A stretch of 64,000 bases of DNA from NCBI GenBank assembly GCA_003241895.1, contig QBLY01000006.1, positions 53,493 through 117,492 on the forward strand, written 5' to 3'. Position 1 is the stretch's first letter; each line of letters opens with the position of its first letter. The notes beneath the pieces were generated by a model. The model was not told the origin of the DNA, ran no database searches, and worked only from the letters and a program-made list of their open reading frames with translations. Positions 8,524 to 18,002 of the stretch are shown piece by piece. The position numbers and the translations under genes are program-made. Source of the stretch: Lysobacteraceae bacterium (GTDB lineage: Bacteria > Pseudomonadota > Gammaproteobacteria > Xanthomonadales > Xanthomonadaceae).

Positions 8524-9768
8524 TCAGTCCAGCAGCGGTGTCGCGAGCACGTCCGACGGCGCCCCGGTCACCTTCTCGACCTGCTCGCGCAGGTCCTCGC
8601 GGGACACTTCGCGCAGCGGGATCAGGGCGCGCACCACGTCGTCGAGGCTGCGCTTGCCCTTCGTGCGCTGCCGGACTTCGGCGTCCAGCGCGCGCAGCAA
8701 CTGAACCGCGCGGGCGGTGCGCGGCCCGGCGGAACGGTTGCGCGTGAGCGTCTTCACCCGCTTGCCGTGGTTGGCCATCCAGGCGTGCGCCTTGTCGGCG
8801 CGCGCGTTGCTGAGCAGTTCGGCGCGACGAAGCAGCTCGATCGAGTAGTACTCGGCCAGCCCCTCGGCGATCCAGTCGTCGCCGTCGGCGCCGCGGATGC
8901 GGGTGATCACGTGGGTGAGTTCGTGGGTGAGCGTGCTGGTGCCGTTCTCGCTGATCAGCGGCCGGTCGGCGTGCAGGAACAGCGAGCGCGGGCCCGACAG
9001 GCCGCCGCGCCACATCGGGTCGCCGGCGCTGACGATCAGCAGTTTGGACGGCAGCGGTCCGAACGCCCGCCGGAACTCGGGCACCAGGCCGTTGAAGAAC
9101 GCCAGCATGTCGTTGCGGCGGATGTCGTCGCCCTTGGGGCCGGCGACGCTGATTTCCATGTCGCCCAGCACTTCGCGCCGCGTGCCCACCGCGCCGGCGA
9201 TCACCCAGCCGATCGGCCGGTCGAAGCTGCGTTCGGGATTGGTGACCACGAACGACTTGCCGTCGCGGCTGCGCGGGAAGGCGGTGTCCACGTTGGTCCA
9301 GCCCTCGGGCAGCACGAAGCGCAGGCGCACGCGCGAATCCGAGCCTTTCGTGGCCCGGACCCGGGCACTGGGCACCAGGTCGTCGCCGCGCACGATCACC
9401 CAGTCCGGGGTCATGCGCGCGTCATAGCCGCCGCTGGTGCGCTCGTGGCTGACGCGGTAGCGATAGCGCAGCTTCGACGGCTTGCCGTCCAGCGGGACCC
9501 AGGTGACCGTCTGGCCCTTGCGGGTGACGCTGCCGTCGCCGGTGACCCGGGTGTAGCGGTCTTCGGGCATGGACAGCCGCATCTGGCTGACCTTGCCGGT
9601 GCCGGGACGCAGGGCGATGGTCACCAGGGCCTGGTCCGACGCCGGCAGGAAATGCACGGTGTAGGTGACGCCGTACTGCGGGCGAGGCGCCGCCGCGGCC
9701 GACGCCACGGCCAGGGCCAGCAGGAGGAGGCAGGCGCCAAAGGCGCGCTTGAGCAGTGGATTGTCCAT
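8524..9768 (-). CDS. Secreted HExxH metallopeptidase-like protein
   Basis: A 414-residue precursor with a signal peptide (residues 1-27, ending AVASAAAA). A beta-rich N-terminal half (YTVHFLPASDQALVTIALRPG) resembles the N-terminal domain of M61-type peptidases. The zinc motif HELTHV is followed after about 14 residues by WIAEGLAEYYS, giving the HExxH...E arrangement of gluzincins. A helical C-terminus (about residues 300-414) follows. No PDZ domain is seen, unlike typical M61 glycyl aminopeptidases. It is convergent with the M28 gene, with 6 bp between the stops. The substrate is unknown. Confidence 0.75.
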   Translation of the reverse strand: MDNPLLKRAFGACLLLLALAVASAAAAPRPQYGVTYTVHFLPASDQALVTIALRPGTGKVSQMRLSMPEDRYTRVTGDGSVTRKGQTVTWVPLDGKPSKLRYRYRVSHERTSGGYDARMTPDWVIVRGDDLVPSARVRATKGSDSRVRLRFVLPEGWTNVDTAFPRSRDGKSFVVTNPERSFDRPIGWVIAGAVGTRREVLGDMEISVAGPKGDDIRRNDMLAFFNGLVPEFRRAFGPLPSKLLIVSAGDPMWRGGLSGPRSLFLHADRPLISENGTSTLTHELTHVITRIRGADGDDWIAEGLAEYYSIELLRRAELLSNARADKAHAWMANHGKRVKTLTRNRSAGPRTARAVQLLRALDAEVRQRTKGKRSLDDVVRALIPLREVSREDLREQVEKVTGAPSDVLATPLLD

Positions 9769-9804
9769 GCGCGGATTATGCCGATTGCGCGCTGAACAAC
9801 GCAC

Positions 9805-10767
9805 TCAGGCGTGGCGCTGGCGCCACCATTCGCCCAGGAACACGGCCGTGGCGGCCGCGACGTTGAGGCTCTCCACCGCGCCCGTGCCCGGGATCGCCAC
9901 ACGCAGCCCGGCGGCCTGGGCCAGCGCCGGATCGATGCCGGCCTGTTCGGCGCCCATCACCAGCAGCAGGCGCTCGGGCAGCGCGGTGCCGTAAAGCGGC
10001 TGGCCGCCGCGCACCACGGTCGCCACCGCAACGAAGCCCGCCGAGTTGAGCTGGGCCAGGCTGTTGTCGGCGCGGCCCATGCGCACCATCGGCACCTGGT
10101 CGGCACCGCCCTCGGCCACGCGCGCCGCGGCGCCCGAAAGCGCCAGCGGTGACTCCTTGGGCAACAGCAGCCCGGCCACGCCGAAGTGCGCAGCCGAACG
10201 CAGGATGGCGCCCAGGTTGTGCGGATTGCCTACGCCGTCGAGCCAGATCGCCAGCTGTGGGCCCGGTTTGAGTTCACGCAGCCAGTCCGAAAGGTTGCCT
10301 TCGGCGGCGGGCACCGTTCCGAACACGACGCCTTCGTGGTGGGCACTGGCGGAAAGCTTCTGCAGGTCTTCGTCAGCCACCACCGTGTAGCCCAGGCGGT
10401 GCTTCACGCAGTGCGCCAGCACGGCGTTGAGTGCGTGGATGCGGGATTCAAGCAGCCAGACCTTGCGCAGGTCCTGCGGGCGGCGCGCGAACATGGCCAG
10501 GCAGGCGTTCAGGCCGTGCAGGCGCTGTTCGCGCGGCGGACGGGGCGCCTCGAAGGCGCCGCGCAGCTGGTCGGCATCGGCTTCGTCCTGGGCGTGGTCT
10601 CGGTGGCGTTCGGGCTGGCGCTCGCGCGGCGGGCCGCGGCGCTCGGCCGACGGCGGCGGTGCGGGGCGGGCCTCGCGGTCACGCTCGCGCTCGCGCTTGT
10701 CGCGCGGCTTGCCGGGCGAAGGGCCCCGGTAGGGGGAATCGCCCGGAGGGGGCTTGCGGTCGGTCAT
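9805..10767 (-). CDS. SPOUT (TrmH/SpoU) family RNA 2'-O-methyltransferase with a disordered N-terminal extension
   Basis: 320 residues. Residues 1-85 are rich in Pro, Arg, Glu and Asp (for example KPRDKRERERDREARPAPPP) and look disordered. A SpoU substrate-binding domain (about 86-160, LHGLNACLAMFARRPQDL) and a SPOUT methyltransferase domain follow. The latter has motif 1 DGVGNPHNLGAILRSAAHFG, motif 2 LLLVMGAEQAGI and motif 3 VAIPGTGAVESLNVAAATAV, including the catalytic Arg and the knotted SAM site. Related enzymes methylate 23S rRNA G2251 or tRNA; the target here is uncertain. The gene ends 36 bp upstream of the start of the secreted metallopeptidase gene. Confidence 0.86.
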   Translation of the reverse strand: MTDRKPPPGDSPYRGPSPGKPRDKRERERDREARPAPPPSAERRGPPRERQPERHRDHAQDEADADQLRGAFEAPRPPREQRLHGLNACLAMFARRPQDLRKVWLLESRIHALNAVLAHCVKHRLGYTVVADEDLQKLSASAHHEGVVFGTVPAAEGNLSDWLRELKPGPQLAIWLDGVGNPHNLGAILRSAAHFGVAGLLLPKESPLALSGAAARVAEGGADQVPMVRMGRADNSLAQLNSAGFVAVATVVRGGQPLYGTALPERLLLVMGAEQAGIDPALAQAAGLRVAIPGTGAVESLNVAAATAVFLGEWWRQRHA

Positions 10768-10845
10768 GGGATTGGTCCACCGCCCTCAGCGGCGGCCAGG
10801 CCTGCAGTCTAACGGACCGCCCGGAGTCCGGGCCGTCACGACCGC

Positions 10846-13800
10846 TCAGGCATGACCGCCCACCACCGGCGTTTCGCGCTCAAGCCGCTCGAGCTTGTGG
10901 GCCACCTCGTCGGGCGAGCGCGTGTAGGGCGCCAGCAGCGCGTAGAACGCCGGCACCACGAACAGCGACAGCACCGTGGAGAAGGCCACGCCGGAAATGA
11001 TGACGATGCCGATGGTGCCGCGGCTGGCCGAACCCGGGCCCCCGGCCACCACCAGCGGCACGGCGCCCATGATGGTGGCGATGGACGTCATCAGGATCGG
11101 ACGCATGCGCACCGACGCCGCCTCGACGATGGCGTCGCGCACCGCAGCACCTTCGTCGCGCAGCTGGTTGGCGAACTCGACGATCAGGATGCCGTTCTTG
11201 GCCGCCAGCCCCACCAGCATCACGATGCCGATCTGGCTGAACAGGTTGAGCGAGCTGCCGAACAGCCACAGTCCGATCAGTGCGCCCAGCACCGCCAGCG
11301 GCACGGTGAGCATGATCACCAGCGGATGCAGGAAACTCTCGAACTGCGCCGCCAGCACCAGGTAGACGATCAACAGCGCCATGGCGAAGGTGAACAGCAC
11401 CGCGCCACCCGCCGTCTGGTACTCGCGCGAATCGCCCTTGTAGTCGATCTGGGCGCGCTCGGGCAGCTCCTCGTCGGCCACCTGGCGCACCCACTCCAGC
11501 GCTTCGCCCAGCGTGTAGCCCGGGGCCAGGCCGGCGGTGAGGGTGATCGCGCGCAGGCGGTTGAAACGGTTGTACTGGCCCGGCTCGGCCAGCTCGCTGA
11601 GCGTGACCAGGCTGGCCAGCGGCACCAGGGTGCCACTGGTGGTGGAACGCACGTAGAGGTTGTTGAGGTCGGAAGGCGAAGCGCGGTCCTGCTCCTGCGC
11701 CTGCAGGATGACGTCGTACTCCTCGCCGTCCTCCACGTAGGAAGTCACCCGGCGCGAACCCATCATGGTCTCGAGCGTGCGCCCGACTTCCTGCACCGAC
11801 ACGCCCAGGTCGGCGGCGCGGGCCCGGTCGATCTCCACCCGCAGCTGCGGACGCGTTTCCTTGTAGTCCGAATCGGCCGAGAACAGCCCGGGATTGGCCT
11901 CCATGCGCGCCAGCATGCGGTCGCGCCACTGCGCCAATTCGTCGTAATCCGGGCCGCCCAGCACGATCTGCACCGGCTGGCCGCCGCTGCGCACCAGGCC
12001 GCTGCGCACCTGCGGCCGCGCTACCACGCCGGGCAGGCTGGCGAGGTCGCCGCGGATCTTCTCCACCAGGTCGGCGGTGCTGATGTCGCGCTCGTTCCAA
12101 GGCTTGAGCAGCACGATCGCCTGACCGGTGTGCATCTCGCCGCCGGCGCCGAAACCGCCGGGCACGCGCGTGTTGGCGCGGTCGATGGCTTGGCCATCGC
12201 CGATATAGGGGAATAGTTTCTGCTCCACCTGCTGCATCTGGGCGACGGTGTAATCGTAGCCCGCGCCCTCCGGCCCGGCGACGGAAACAAAGAACGCGCC
12301 GCGATCTTCGGGCGGTGCCAGTTCGACCGGGATCAGCTTCACGAACAACAAGATCAGGCCAACGCTGCCTAGCAGCATCACGCCGAACAGCAGTGGCCGG
12401 CCCACGGTGCGTTCGACCGCACTACGGTAGCCGTTGCCCAGCGACCTGAGGTGGCTCTGCACCCAGCGATTGAAGCCTTTTGGCTCGTTATGGGCGCGGA
12501 TCAGCAGTGAACACATCATCGGCGTCAGCGTCAGCGCGACGAAGGCCGAAATGATGACTGCCGCGGCCAACGCCACCGACAGTTCGCGGAACAGTCGTCC
12601 GTTATTGCCTTCCATGAAGCTGATCGGCAGGAACACCGAAGCCAGCACCGCCGTCGTGGCGATCACGGCGAACGCCACCTGCGCCGTGCCGCGCTTGGCC
12701 GCCACCAGCGGTGGTTCACCCAGGTCGGCGCGGCGCTGCACGTTCTCCAGCACCACGATGGCATCGTCCACCACCAGCCCGATGCACAGGACCAGCGCCA
12801 GCAGGGTCAGCAGGTTGATGGTGAAACCAAACGCCCACAGCGCGATGAACGCCGCCACCAGGCACACCGGCACCGTCACCGCCGGGATCAGCGCGGCGCG
12901 GAAGCTGCCCAGGAACAGGTAGATAACCAACAGCACCAGCAGCACCGCTTCTATCAGGGTCATGTAGACCCGGTTCACCGCCGCGTCGATGAACGTGGTG
13001 CTGTCGAAGGCGACGAAAATGGAGGTGCCGCCCGGCAGGGTCGACTGGATCGCCGGCAGCGCCGCCTTCACATCGCGCGCCACGTCCAGGCTGTTGGCGG
13101 TGGAGGTCTTGATCACGCCCAGGCCGACGTTGGGCTGGCCGTTGCCGCGGAAGTAGGCGCGCCGCTCGGCCGACGCACGTTCGACCTTGGCCACGTCACC
13201 CAGCCGCACGAGGTAGCCGTCGGCGCCCTTGGCCAGGGTGAGCGCCGCGAAGTCGTCGGCTTCCTGGTAACCGCGCATCACGCGCAGGGTGAAGTCGCGG
13301 TCCTGCGATTCCAGGCTGCCGGCGGGCAGCTCGACGTTCTCGCGCCGCAGCGCGTTCTCGACGTCGTTGACGGTCAGGCCGCGCGCGGCGAGCGCCTCGC
13401 GGTCAAGCCAGACCCGCATGGAGTAGCGCTGCTGCCCGCCAACGCGGACCTGGGCCACGCCGTCGATGCTCGACAGCCGATCCACCACGTAGCGCTCGGC
13501 GTAGTCGCTCAGCCCCAGCGTATCGAGCTGGTCGGAGTTCATGTTCAGCCACATGATGACTTCGGCGTCGCTGGCGACCTTCTCGACCCTCGGCTGGTCG
13601 GCCTCGTCGGGCAGGCGGTCGCCCACGCGGCTGATCGCATCGCGCACGTCGTTGGCGGCGGCTTCGATTTCGCGCGCCAGCGAGAACTCGATGGTGACGC
13701 TGGCCTCGCCGTTGCGGCTGCGCGATTCGATCGTCTCGATGCCCTCGATGCCGCTCACCGCGTCCTCCAGGACCTGCGTGATGCGTGTTTCCACCACGGC

Positions 13801-13968
13801 GGCCGAAGCGCCGGGGTAGGCCACCTGCACCGACACGATCGGCGGATCGATGTTGGGCAGCTCGCGCAGGGTCAGGCGGGTGAAGGCGATCACGCCCAGC
13901 ACCACCAGCAGCAGGCTCATCACGGTCGCGAGGACCGGGCGCTTGATCGAGATGTCGGAAAGGATCAT
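10846..13968 (-). CDS. RND efflux pump inner-membrane subunit (AcrB/HAE1 type)
   Basis: A 1040-residue, twelve-helix proton-driven pump. It shows MILSDISIKRPVLATVMSLL at the start, the porter-domain repeats, and VDDAIVVLENVQRR in TM4, the conserved Asp-Asp pair of proton translocation. It also has FLPISFMEG and a second-half repeat ending in VGLAAKNGILIVEFANQL and ASVRMRPILMTSIATIMGA. The adaptor gene lies 24 bp upstream in the same direction, so the two form an operon. No outer-membrane channel gene is adjacent; a TolC encoded elsewhere is presumed. The substrate is unknown (drug-type pumps are the nearest class). Confidence 0.92.
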   Translation of the reverse strand: MILSDISIKRPVLATVMSLLLVVLGVIAFTRLTLRELPNIDPPIVSVQVAYPGASAAVVETRITQVLEDAVSGIEGIETIESRSRNGEASVTIEFSLAREIEAAANDVRDAISRVGDRLPDEADQPRVEKVASDAEVIMWLNMNSDQLDTLGLSDYAERYVVDRLSSIDGVAQVRVGGQQRYSMRVWLDREALAARGLTVNDVENALRRENVELPAGSLESQDRDFTLRVMRGYQEADDFAALTLAKGADGYLVRLGDVAKVERASAERRAYFRGNGQPNVGLGVIKTSTANSLDVARDVKAALPAIQSTLPGGTSIFVAFDSTTFIDAAVNRVYMTLIEAVLLVLLVIYLFLGSFRAALIPAVTVPVCLVAAFIALWAFGFTINLLTLLALVLCIGLVVDDAIVVLENVQRRADLGEPPLVAAKRGTAQVAFAVIATTAVLASVFLPISFMEGNNGRLFRELSVALAAAVIISAFVALTLTPMMCSLLIRAHNEPKGFNRWVQSHLRSLGNGYRSAVERTVGRPLLFGVMLLGSVGLILLFVKLIPVELAPPEDRGAFFVSVAGPEGAGYDYTVAQMQQVEQKLFPYIGDGQAIDRANTRVPGGFGAGGEMHTGQAIVLLKPWNERDISTADLVEKIRGDLASLPGVVARPQVRSGLVRSGGQPVQIVLGGPDYDELAQWRDRMLARMEANPGLFSADSDYKETRPQLRVEIDRARAADLGVSVQEVGRTLETMMGSRRVTSYVEDGEEYDVILQAQEQDRASPSDLNNLYVRSTTSGTLVPLASLVTLSELAEPGQYNRFNRLRAITLTAGLAPGYTLGEALEWVRQVADEELPERAQIDYKGDSREYQTAGGAVLFTFAMALLIVYLVLAAQFESFLHPLVIMLTVPLAVLGALIGLWLFGSSLNLFSQIGIVMLVGLAAKNGILIVEFANQLRDEGAAVRDAIVEAASVRMRPILMTSIATIMGAVPLVVAGGPGSASRGTIGIVIISGVAFSTVLSLFVVPAFYALLAPYTRSPDEVAHKLERLERETPVVGGHA

Positions 13969-13992
13969 CGGATTGTCTTCGCGGGGCGCCGG

Positions 13993-15063
13993 TCAGGCGC
14001 CCTCGGCCACGGCGGCGGTTTCCGGCGCAGGCTTGGCGACCTCGACGATGCTGGCGCCCTGGCGCAGCTTGACGGTGCCATCCACGACGATGCGGTCGCC
14101 GGCGGACAGGCCTTCGATCACTTCCACTTCCCCCCGGCGGCGCTGGCCAAGCTTCACGCCCACCTGCTCCACCGTGTCGTCGGGCAGCACCCGGAACACA
14201 TGCGCGCTCTGCGCCACCTGGATCACCGAAATCTCGGGCACCACCAGCGCCTGCCGCTCGGGCTGGAACACGCGCAGCGTCAGCAGCATGCCCGGGCGCA
14301 GCAGGCGGTCGGGGTTGGGGACTTCCGCACGCACCTTCACCGCGCGCGTGTTCGGATCGATGCGCGAATCCACCGTGGTGACGCGGCCGGTGAATTCGCG
14401 GCCCGGGTAGGCACTGCTCAAGGCGGTGATGGCCTGGCCGGACGACAGCGCGGCGAGGTAGGCCTCGGGCACGGCGAAGTCGAGCTTCATCAGCGACACG
14501 TCGTCCAGGCTGGCGATGGTGGTGCCCGGCGTCACCAGCGTGCCCGGGCTGACCTGGCGGAAGCCCAGCACGCCGGCGAAGGGCGCGGTGATCACACGGT
14601 CGGCGAGGCGGGCACGGGTGGCATCCAGGCGAGCGCGTGCGGTGTCCATGGCGGCGCGCTGGGTGTCGAGCTGGCTGGCGGGGATGAGCTTTTGCGCGGT
14701 GAGCTGTTCCTGGCGCTGGAACTGCTTCTGCGTTTCGCGGAACGCCGCCGCGGCCTCGGCCAAGCCTGCCGTTTCGACGCGACCCGACAGATCCACCAGC
14801 ACGTCGCCGGCCTCCACCAGATCGCCGTCCTCGAAGTTCACCCGCACCACGGTCTCGGTGACCTTGGCGGTGAGCATCACCGATTCGTTGGCTCGGGCGG
14901 TGCCCAGGGCCTCGATGGCGTCGCTCCAGGGCTTGCTGGCCACCGCGGTGGTGGTGACCGTGGCCGGCGGCGCCCGGTTGGCGGCAGGCGGCTCGGCGCT
15001 GCAGCCTGCAAGGACCAGCAGGGCGGTCAGGAGGAGCAGGAGGAGGCGCAGGCTCGGGGTCAT
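13993..15063 (-). CDS. RND efflux periplasmic adaptor lipoprotein (HlyD/MFP family)
   Basis: 356 residues. The signal peptide ends in a lipobox (LLVLAGC, Cys about residue 22), so this is an inner-membrane lipoprotein. A split lipoyl half-motif (VVRVNFEDGDLVEAGDVLVDL and ITAPFAGVLGFRQVSPGTLV) flanks an alpha-helical hairpin (about residues 95-155). The beta-barrel and membrane-proximal domains follow. The ATG at 15063 is chosen because it begins the lipoprotein signal; the open frame continues upstream without a signal sequence. It is the first gene of a two-gene operon with the RND pump. Confidence 0.9.
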   Translation of the reverse strand: MTPSLRLLLLLLTALLVLAGCSAEPPAANRAPPATVTTTAVASKPWSDAIEALGTARANESVMLTAKVTETVVRVNFEDGDLVEAGDVLVDLSGRVETAGLAEAAAAFRETQKQFQRQEQLTAQKLIPASQLDTQRAAMDTARARLDATRARLADRVITAPFAGVLGFRQVSPGTLVTPGTTIASLDDVSLMKLDFAVPEAYLAALSSGQAITALSSAYPGREFTGRVTTVDSRIDPNTRAVKVRAEVPNPDRLLRPGMLLTLRVFQPERQALVVPEISVIQVAQSAHVFRVLPDDTVEQVGVKLGQRRRGEVEVIEGLSAGDRIVVDGTVKLRQGASIVEVAKPAPETAAVAEGA

Positions 15064-15388
15064 CGGGTGTCGGATTCTTTGGGGTCGGGGTTGGCGTGTC
15101 GCGGTCTTCGCGAAGCAGCCGAGGGCGGAGGGACGCGTCGCGGGAATGGGACCCAGGCCCCGCTTAAAGGTTCCGTGATTGTACGGCCGGCGCGTCATGC
15201 CGGCGTGCAGGCCTGAGGCCGCGGCTGCATCCTCTGGAAGTCCTCAAACGCGGCCGGGCAACAGGCGTTGACACGCCCGCTCGATGATTGGCTGGGATCA
15301 CCAAGGACACTGCATCGGAGCGTGAGGGTGGCCTTGATGAAAAACGCCGGCAAAAGGCCGGCGTCCTTCGAACCCTTGGCGAGGGAGA
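15064..15388. other. Intergenic region between the RND operon start and fba
   Basis: 325 bp without a gene on either strand. It contains the fba terminator (15339-15364). A TACAAT hexamer on the minus strand (15183-15178), 115 bp before the adaptor ATG, could be the -10 box of the RND operon but has no good -35. A CGCCGG-rich stretch lies between. An isolated TTGACA at 15268-15273 on the plus strand has no matching -10. Confidence 0.5.
15339..15364 (-). terminator. Rho-independent terminator after fba
   Basis: On the minus strand, the 8 bp stem ACGCCGGC/GCCGGCGT with a 5-base loop (CTTTT) is followed by a T run (complement of AAAAA at 15340-15344). It lies 25 bp after the aldolase stop. Confidence 0.85.
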
Positions 15389-16399
15389 TCAGCCGCCCTT
15401 GGTCCACTTGCCCAGGGCGGCCAGGCCGTTGGCCTTGGCGCGGCCGTACACCGTCTGCTGGGCGGCGGCGATGTTGCCGGTCAGGTTCTTCGACCAGGTC
15501 TTGAGCGCCGCCGACTGCATGGCGCGGCCGTAGCTGAAGCTCAGCGGCCAGGGCATGGCGCCCATGCGGTTCATGGCGTCCAGGTGGGAGGTGGCGTCGT
15601 CGTCGCTCTGGCCGCCCGACAGGAACACGATTCCCGGCAGGCTGGCCGGCACGGCCGACTTCAGGCAGCGCAGGGTCATCTCGGCCACTTCCTCGACGCT
15701 GGCCTGTTCAGGGCAGTCCTTGCCCGACACGACCATGCTGGCCTTGAGGATGGTGCCCTCGAGCATGACGTTGTGCTCGTAGAGGGCGCCGAACAGTGAG
15801 CGCAGCGTGACTTCGGTGATTTCGTAGGCGGTGTCGATGTCGTGCTCGCCGTCCATCAGCACTTCGGGCTCGACCATGGGCACGATGCCGGCTTCCTGGC
15901 ACAGGGCCGCGTAGCGGGCCAGGGCGTGGCAGTTGGAGTCGATGCAGGTGCCGGACGGGGAGTCTTCGCCGATGGTGATCACGGCGCGCCACTTGGCGAA
16001 CCTGGCGCCGAGCTTGGCGTATTCCTTCAGGCGCTCGCGCAGGCCGTCGAGGCCTTCGGTGACCAGCTCGCCCGGGAAACCGGCCAGCGGCTTGGTGCCC
16101 ATGTCCACCTTGATGCCCGGCAGGATGCCGTTGTCCATCATCAGCTTGGTGAACGGCACGCCGGCCTTGGTGCTCTGGCGCAGCGTTTCGTCGTACAGGA
16201 TGGCGCCGGAAATGTAGTCGCTCAGCTTGGGGGTGCCCAGGAGCATCTCGCGGTAAGCGCGACGATTGTCTTCGGTGCATTCGATGCCGACGCCGTCGAA
16301 GCGCTTCTTGATGGTGGCGTTGGACTCATCGATGGCGATGATGCCCTTGCCCGGGGCCACCATGGCCTGGGCGGTTTCGGCGAGTTGGTCGATGCTCAT
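15389..16399 (-). CDS. Class I fructose-bisphosphate aldolase
   Basis: A 336-residue eukaryote-like class I (Schiff-base) aldolase that splits fructose 1,6-bisphosphate into triose phosphates. Diagnostic stretches are GKGIIAIDESNATIKKRF, FAKWRAVITIG, MVEPEVL and LEGTILKASMV with the Schiff-base lysine, then SGGQSDDDAT and PWPLSFSYGRAMQ. The ATG at 16399 is preceded by GGGGAA. This is the last gene of a downstream-running glycolytic series (pgk, HAD, pyk, fba); the spacing to pyk is 60 bp. No class II enzyme is in the window. Confidence 0.96.
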   Translation of the reverse strand: MSIDQLAETAQAMVAPGKGIIAIDESNATIKKRFDGVGIECTEDNRRAYREMLLGTPKLSDYISGAILYDETLRQSTKAGVPFTKLMMDNGILPGIKVDMGTKPLAGFPGELVTEGLDGLRERLKEYAKLGARFAKWRAVITIGEDSPSGTCIDSNCHALARYAALCQEAGIVPMVEPEVLMDGEHDIDTAYEITEVTLRSLFGALYEHNVMLEGTILKASMVVSGKDCPEQASVEEVAEMTLRCLKSAVPASLPGIVFLSGGQSDDDATSHLDAMNRMGAMPWPLSFSYGRAMQSAALKTWSKNLTGNIAAAQQTVYGRAKANGLAALGKWTKGG

Positions 16400-16459
16400 G
16401 GGTGTTCCCCGGAATGTGCTGATGGACCCCGGATTATAGCCCAAGCCCCCTGCCCGGGC

Positions 16460-17926
16460 TCAGAGCTCGCCCAGGCCTTCGGCCTTGCCGGCGGGGCCGA
16501 CCTTGAGCAGGCGCAGGGTGTTGGTGGCGCCGTGCAGCTCCATGTGGTCGCCGCTGGTGATCATGACGCTGTCGCCCTCGGCCAACGCACCGGCTTCGAA
16601 CAGCTGGAGGATGGCGCCGCGGGCGGCCTCGCGGGTCGCCTGGCCTTGGCTGTCGTAGTGGATCGGGAACACGTCGCGGATCATCGCCATCCGGCGCCGC
16701 GCCCCGTCGTGGCGCGAAAGCCCGTAGATAGGCACCGAACTGCGGAAGCGCGACAGGTAGCGCGCCGTGCCGCCCGACTCGGTGAGCGCGATGATCGCGC
16801 GCACCTTGATGTGTTCGGCCAGGAACATGCTGGCCATGGCGATGGCCTGGTCGGCGGCCTGCAGGTTGCGCGGCGCCTTCTCGAAGTCGGTGTCGTGGTC
16901 GAACTGCCGTTCGGCGCCCAGGCAGATGCGCACCATCGCCTCGACCGCCTTCACCGGGTAGTTGCCCGACGCGGTTTCGGCCGACAGCATCACCGCATCG
17001 GTGCCGTCGATGACCGAGTTGGCCACGTCCAGCACTTCGGCGCGGGTGGGAATGGGGTTGTCCACCATCGACTGCAGCATCTGCGTGGCGGTGATCACCA
17101 CCCGGTTGTGTTCGAGCGCGGTGCGGATGATCTTCTTCTGCAGGCCGGGCAGTTCGGCGTCGCCGATTTCCACGCCGAGGTCGCCGCGCGCCACCATCAC
17201 CACGTCCGAGGCGATGGTGATCTCCACCAGGTTCTCGATGGCCTCGGCGCGCTCGATCTTCGCCACCAGGAACGCGTCGCTGCCGGCGGCACGCGCCAGC
17301 GCGCGGGCCTCGTCCATGTCGGCGGCGGAGCGGCAGAACGACACCGCGATGAAGTCCACGCCCAGCCCGGCGGCGATCTGGATGTGCAGCTTGTCCTGGT
17401 CGGTGAGCGCGCCCAGCGACAGGCCGCCGCCCAGCCGATTGAGCCCCTTGCGATTGGACAGCGCACCGTCGGTGAGGACCCGGGTGCGGATGCGGTCGCC
17501 TTCCACGGCGATCACCTGCACCGCCATCAGGCCGTCGTCGAGCAGCAGCGTGTCGCCGGCGTGCACATCGTCCACCAAGCCCAGGTAGCTCACGCCCACC
17601 TGGGTGCTGTCGCCCAGCGGCGCATCGGCGCGGCAAACCAGGGTGAATTCCTGGCCGGTGCGCAGCAGCACCTTGTCTTCTTCGAATTTCTCGATGCGGA
17701 TCTTCGGTCCCTGCAGGTCGGCCAGGATGCCGACCTCGCGACCCTGGCGCGTCGCCGCCTCGCGGACGGCCGCCACCCGTGCCGCGTGGTGTTCCGGCGT
17801 GCCGTGCGAGAAATTCAGCCGCACCACGTTGACGCCGGCGCGCACCAGTTCGTCCAGGACGCCGGGGGCGTCGGTGGCGGGACCGAGGGTGGCGAGGATC
17901 TTGGTGCGGCGCGGGTCGTGGTTCAT
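16460..17926 (-). CDS. pyk: Pyruvate kinase
   Basis: Converts phosphoenolpyruvate and ADP to pyruvate and ATP. The 488-residue sequence has the N-terminal TKILATLGPAT, RLNFSHGT, GPKIRIEKFE, the catalytic-lysine motif FLVAKIERAEAIENL, MVARGDLGVEI and the signature ITATQMLQSM with PTRAEVLDVANSVIDGTDAVMLSAETA. A B domain is at about residues 70-170 and a C-terminal regulatory-like domain at about 345-488. The ATG at 17926 begins the conserved core. It sits 76 bp downstream of the HAD phosphatase gene in the same direction. Confidence 0.96.
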   Translation of the reverse strand: MNHDPRRTKILATLGPATDAPGVLDELVRAGVNVVRLNFSHGTPEHHAARVAAVREAATRQGREVGILADLQGPKIRIEKFEEDKVLLRTGQEFTLVCRADAPLGDSTQVGVSYLGLVDDVHAGDTLLLDDGLMAVQVIAVEGDRIRTRVLTDGALSNRKGLNRLGGGLSLGALTDQDKLHIQIAAGLGVDFIAVSFCRSAADMDEARALARAAGSDAFLVAKIERAEAIENLVEITIASDVVMVARGDLGVEIGDAELPGLQKKIIRTALEHNRVVITATQMLQSMVDNPIPTRAEVLDVANSVIDGTDAVMLSAETASGNYPVKAVEAMVRICLGAERQFDHDTDFEKAPRNLQAADQAIAMASMFLAEHIKVRAIIALTESGGTARYLSRFRSSVPIYGLSRHDGARRRMAMIRDVFPIHYDSQGQATREAARGAILQLFEAGALAEGDSVMITSGDHMELHGATNTLRLLKVGPAGKAEGLGEL

Positions 17927-18002
17927 GGGGCTCTTGCTTGGGGGCTGTACCGGTAACGCTAGCACAGCACATGGACCGTCCCCGTGTGTCCTGCAATCGA
18001 TT

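Noticed and set aside
10846-15063. A complete tripartite efflux operon including an outer-membrane channel.
   Set aside because: Only pump and adaptor genes are present; the flanking genes encode a methyltransferase and aldolase.
15268-15273. A perfect TTGACA on the plus strand as a promoter.
   Set aside because: No -10-like hexamer follows at 15-19 bp and no plus-strand gene starts downstream.
15842-17956. A 704-codon open frame on the plus strand opposite fba and pyk.
   Set aside because: The product is His/Ala/Gly-rich without domains; pyruvate kinase and aldolase on the other strand are unambiguous.
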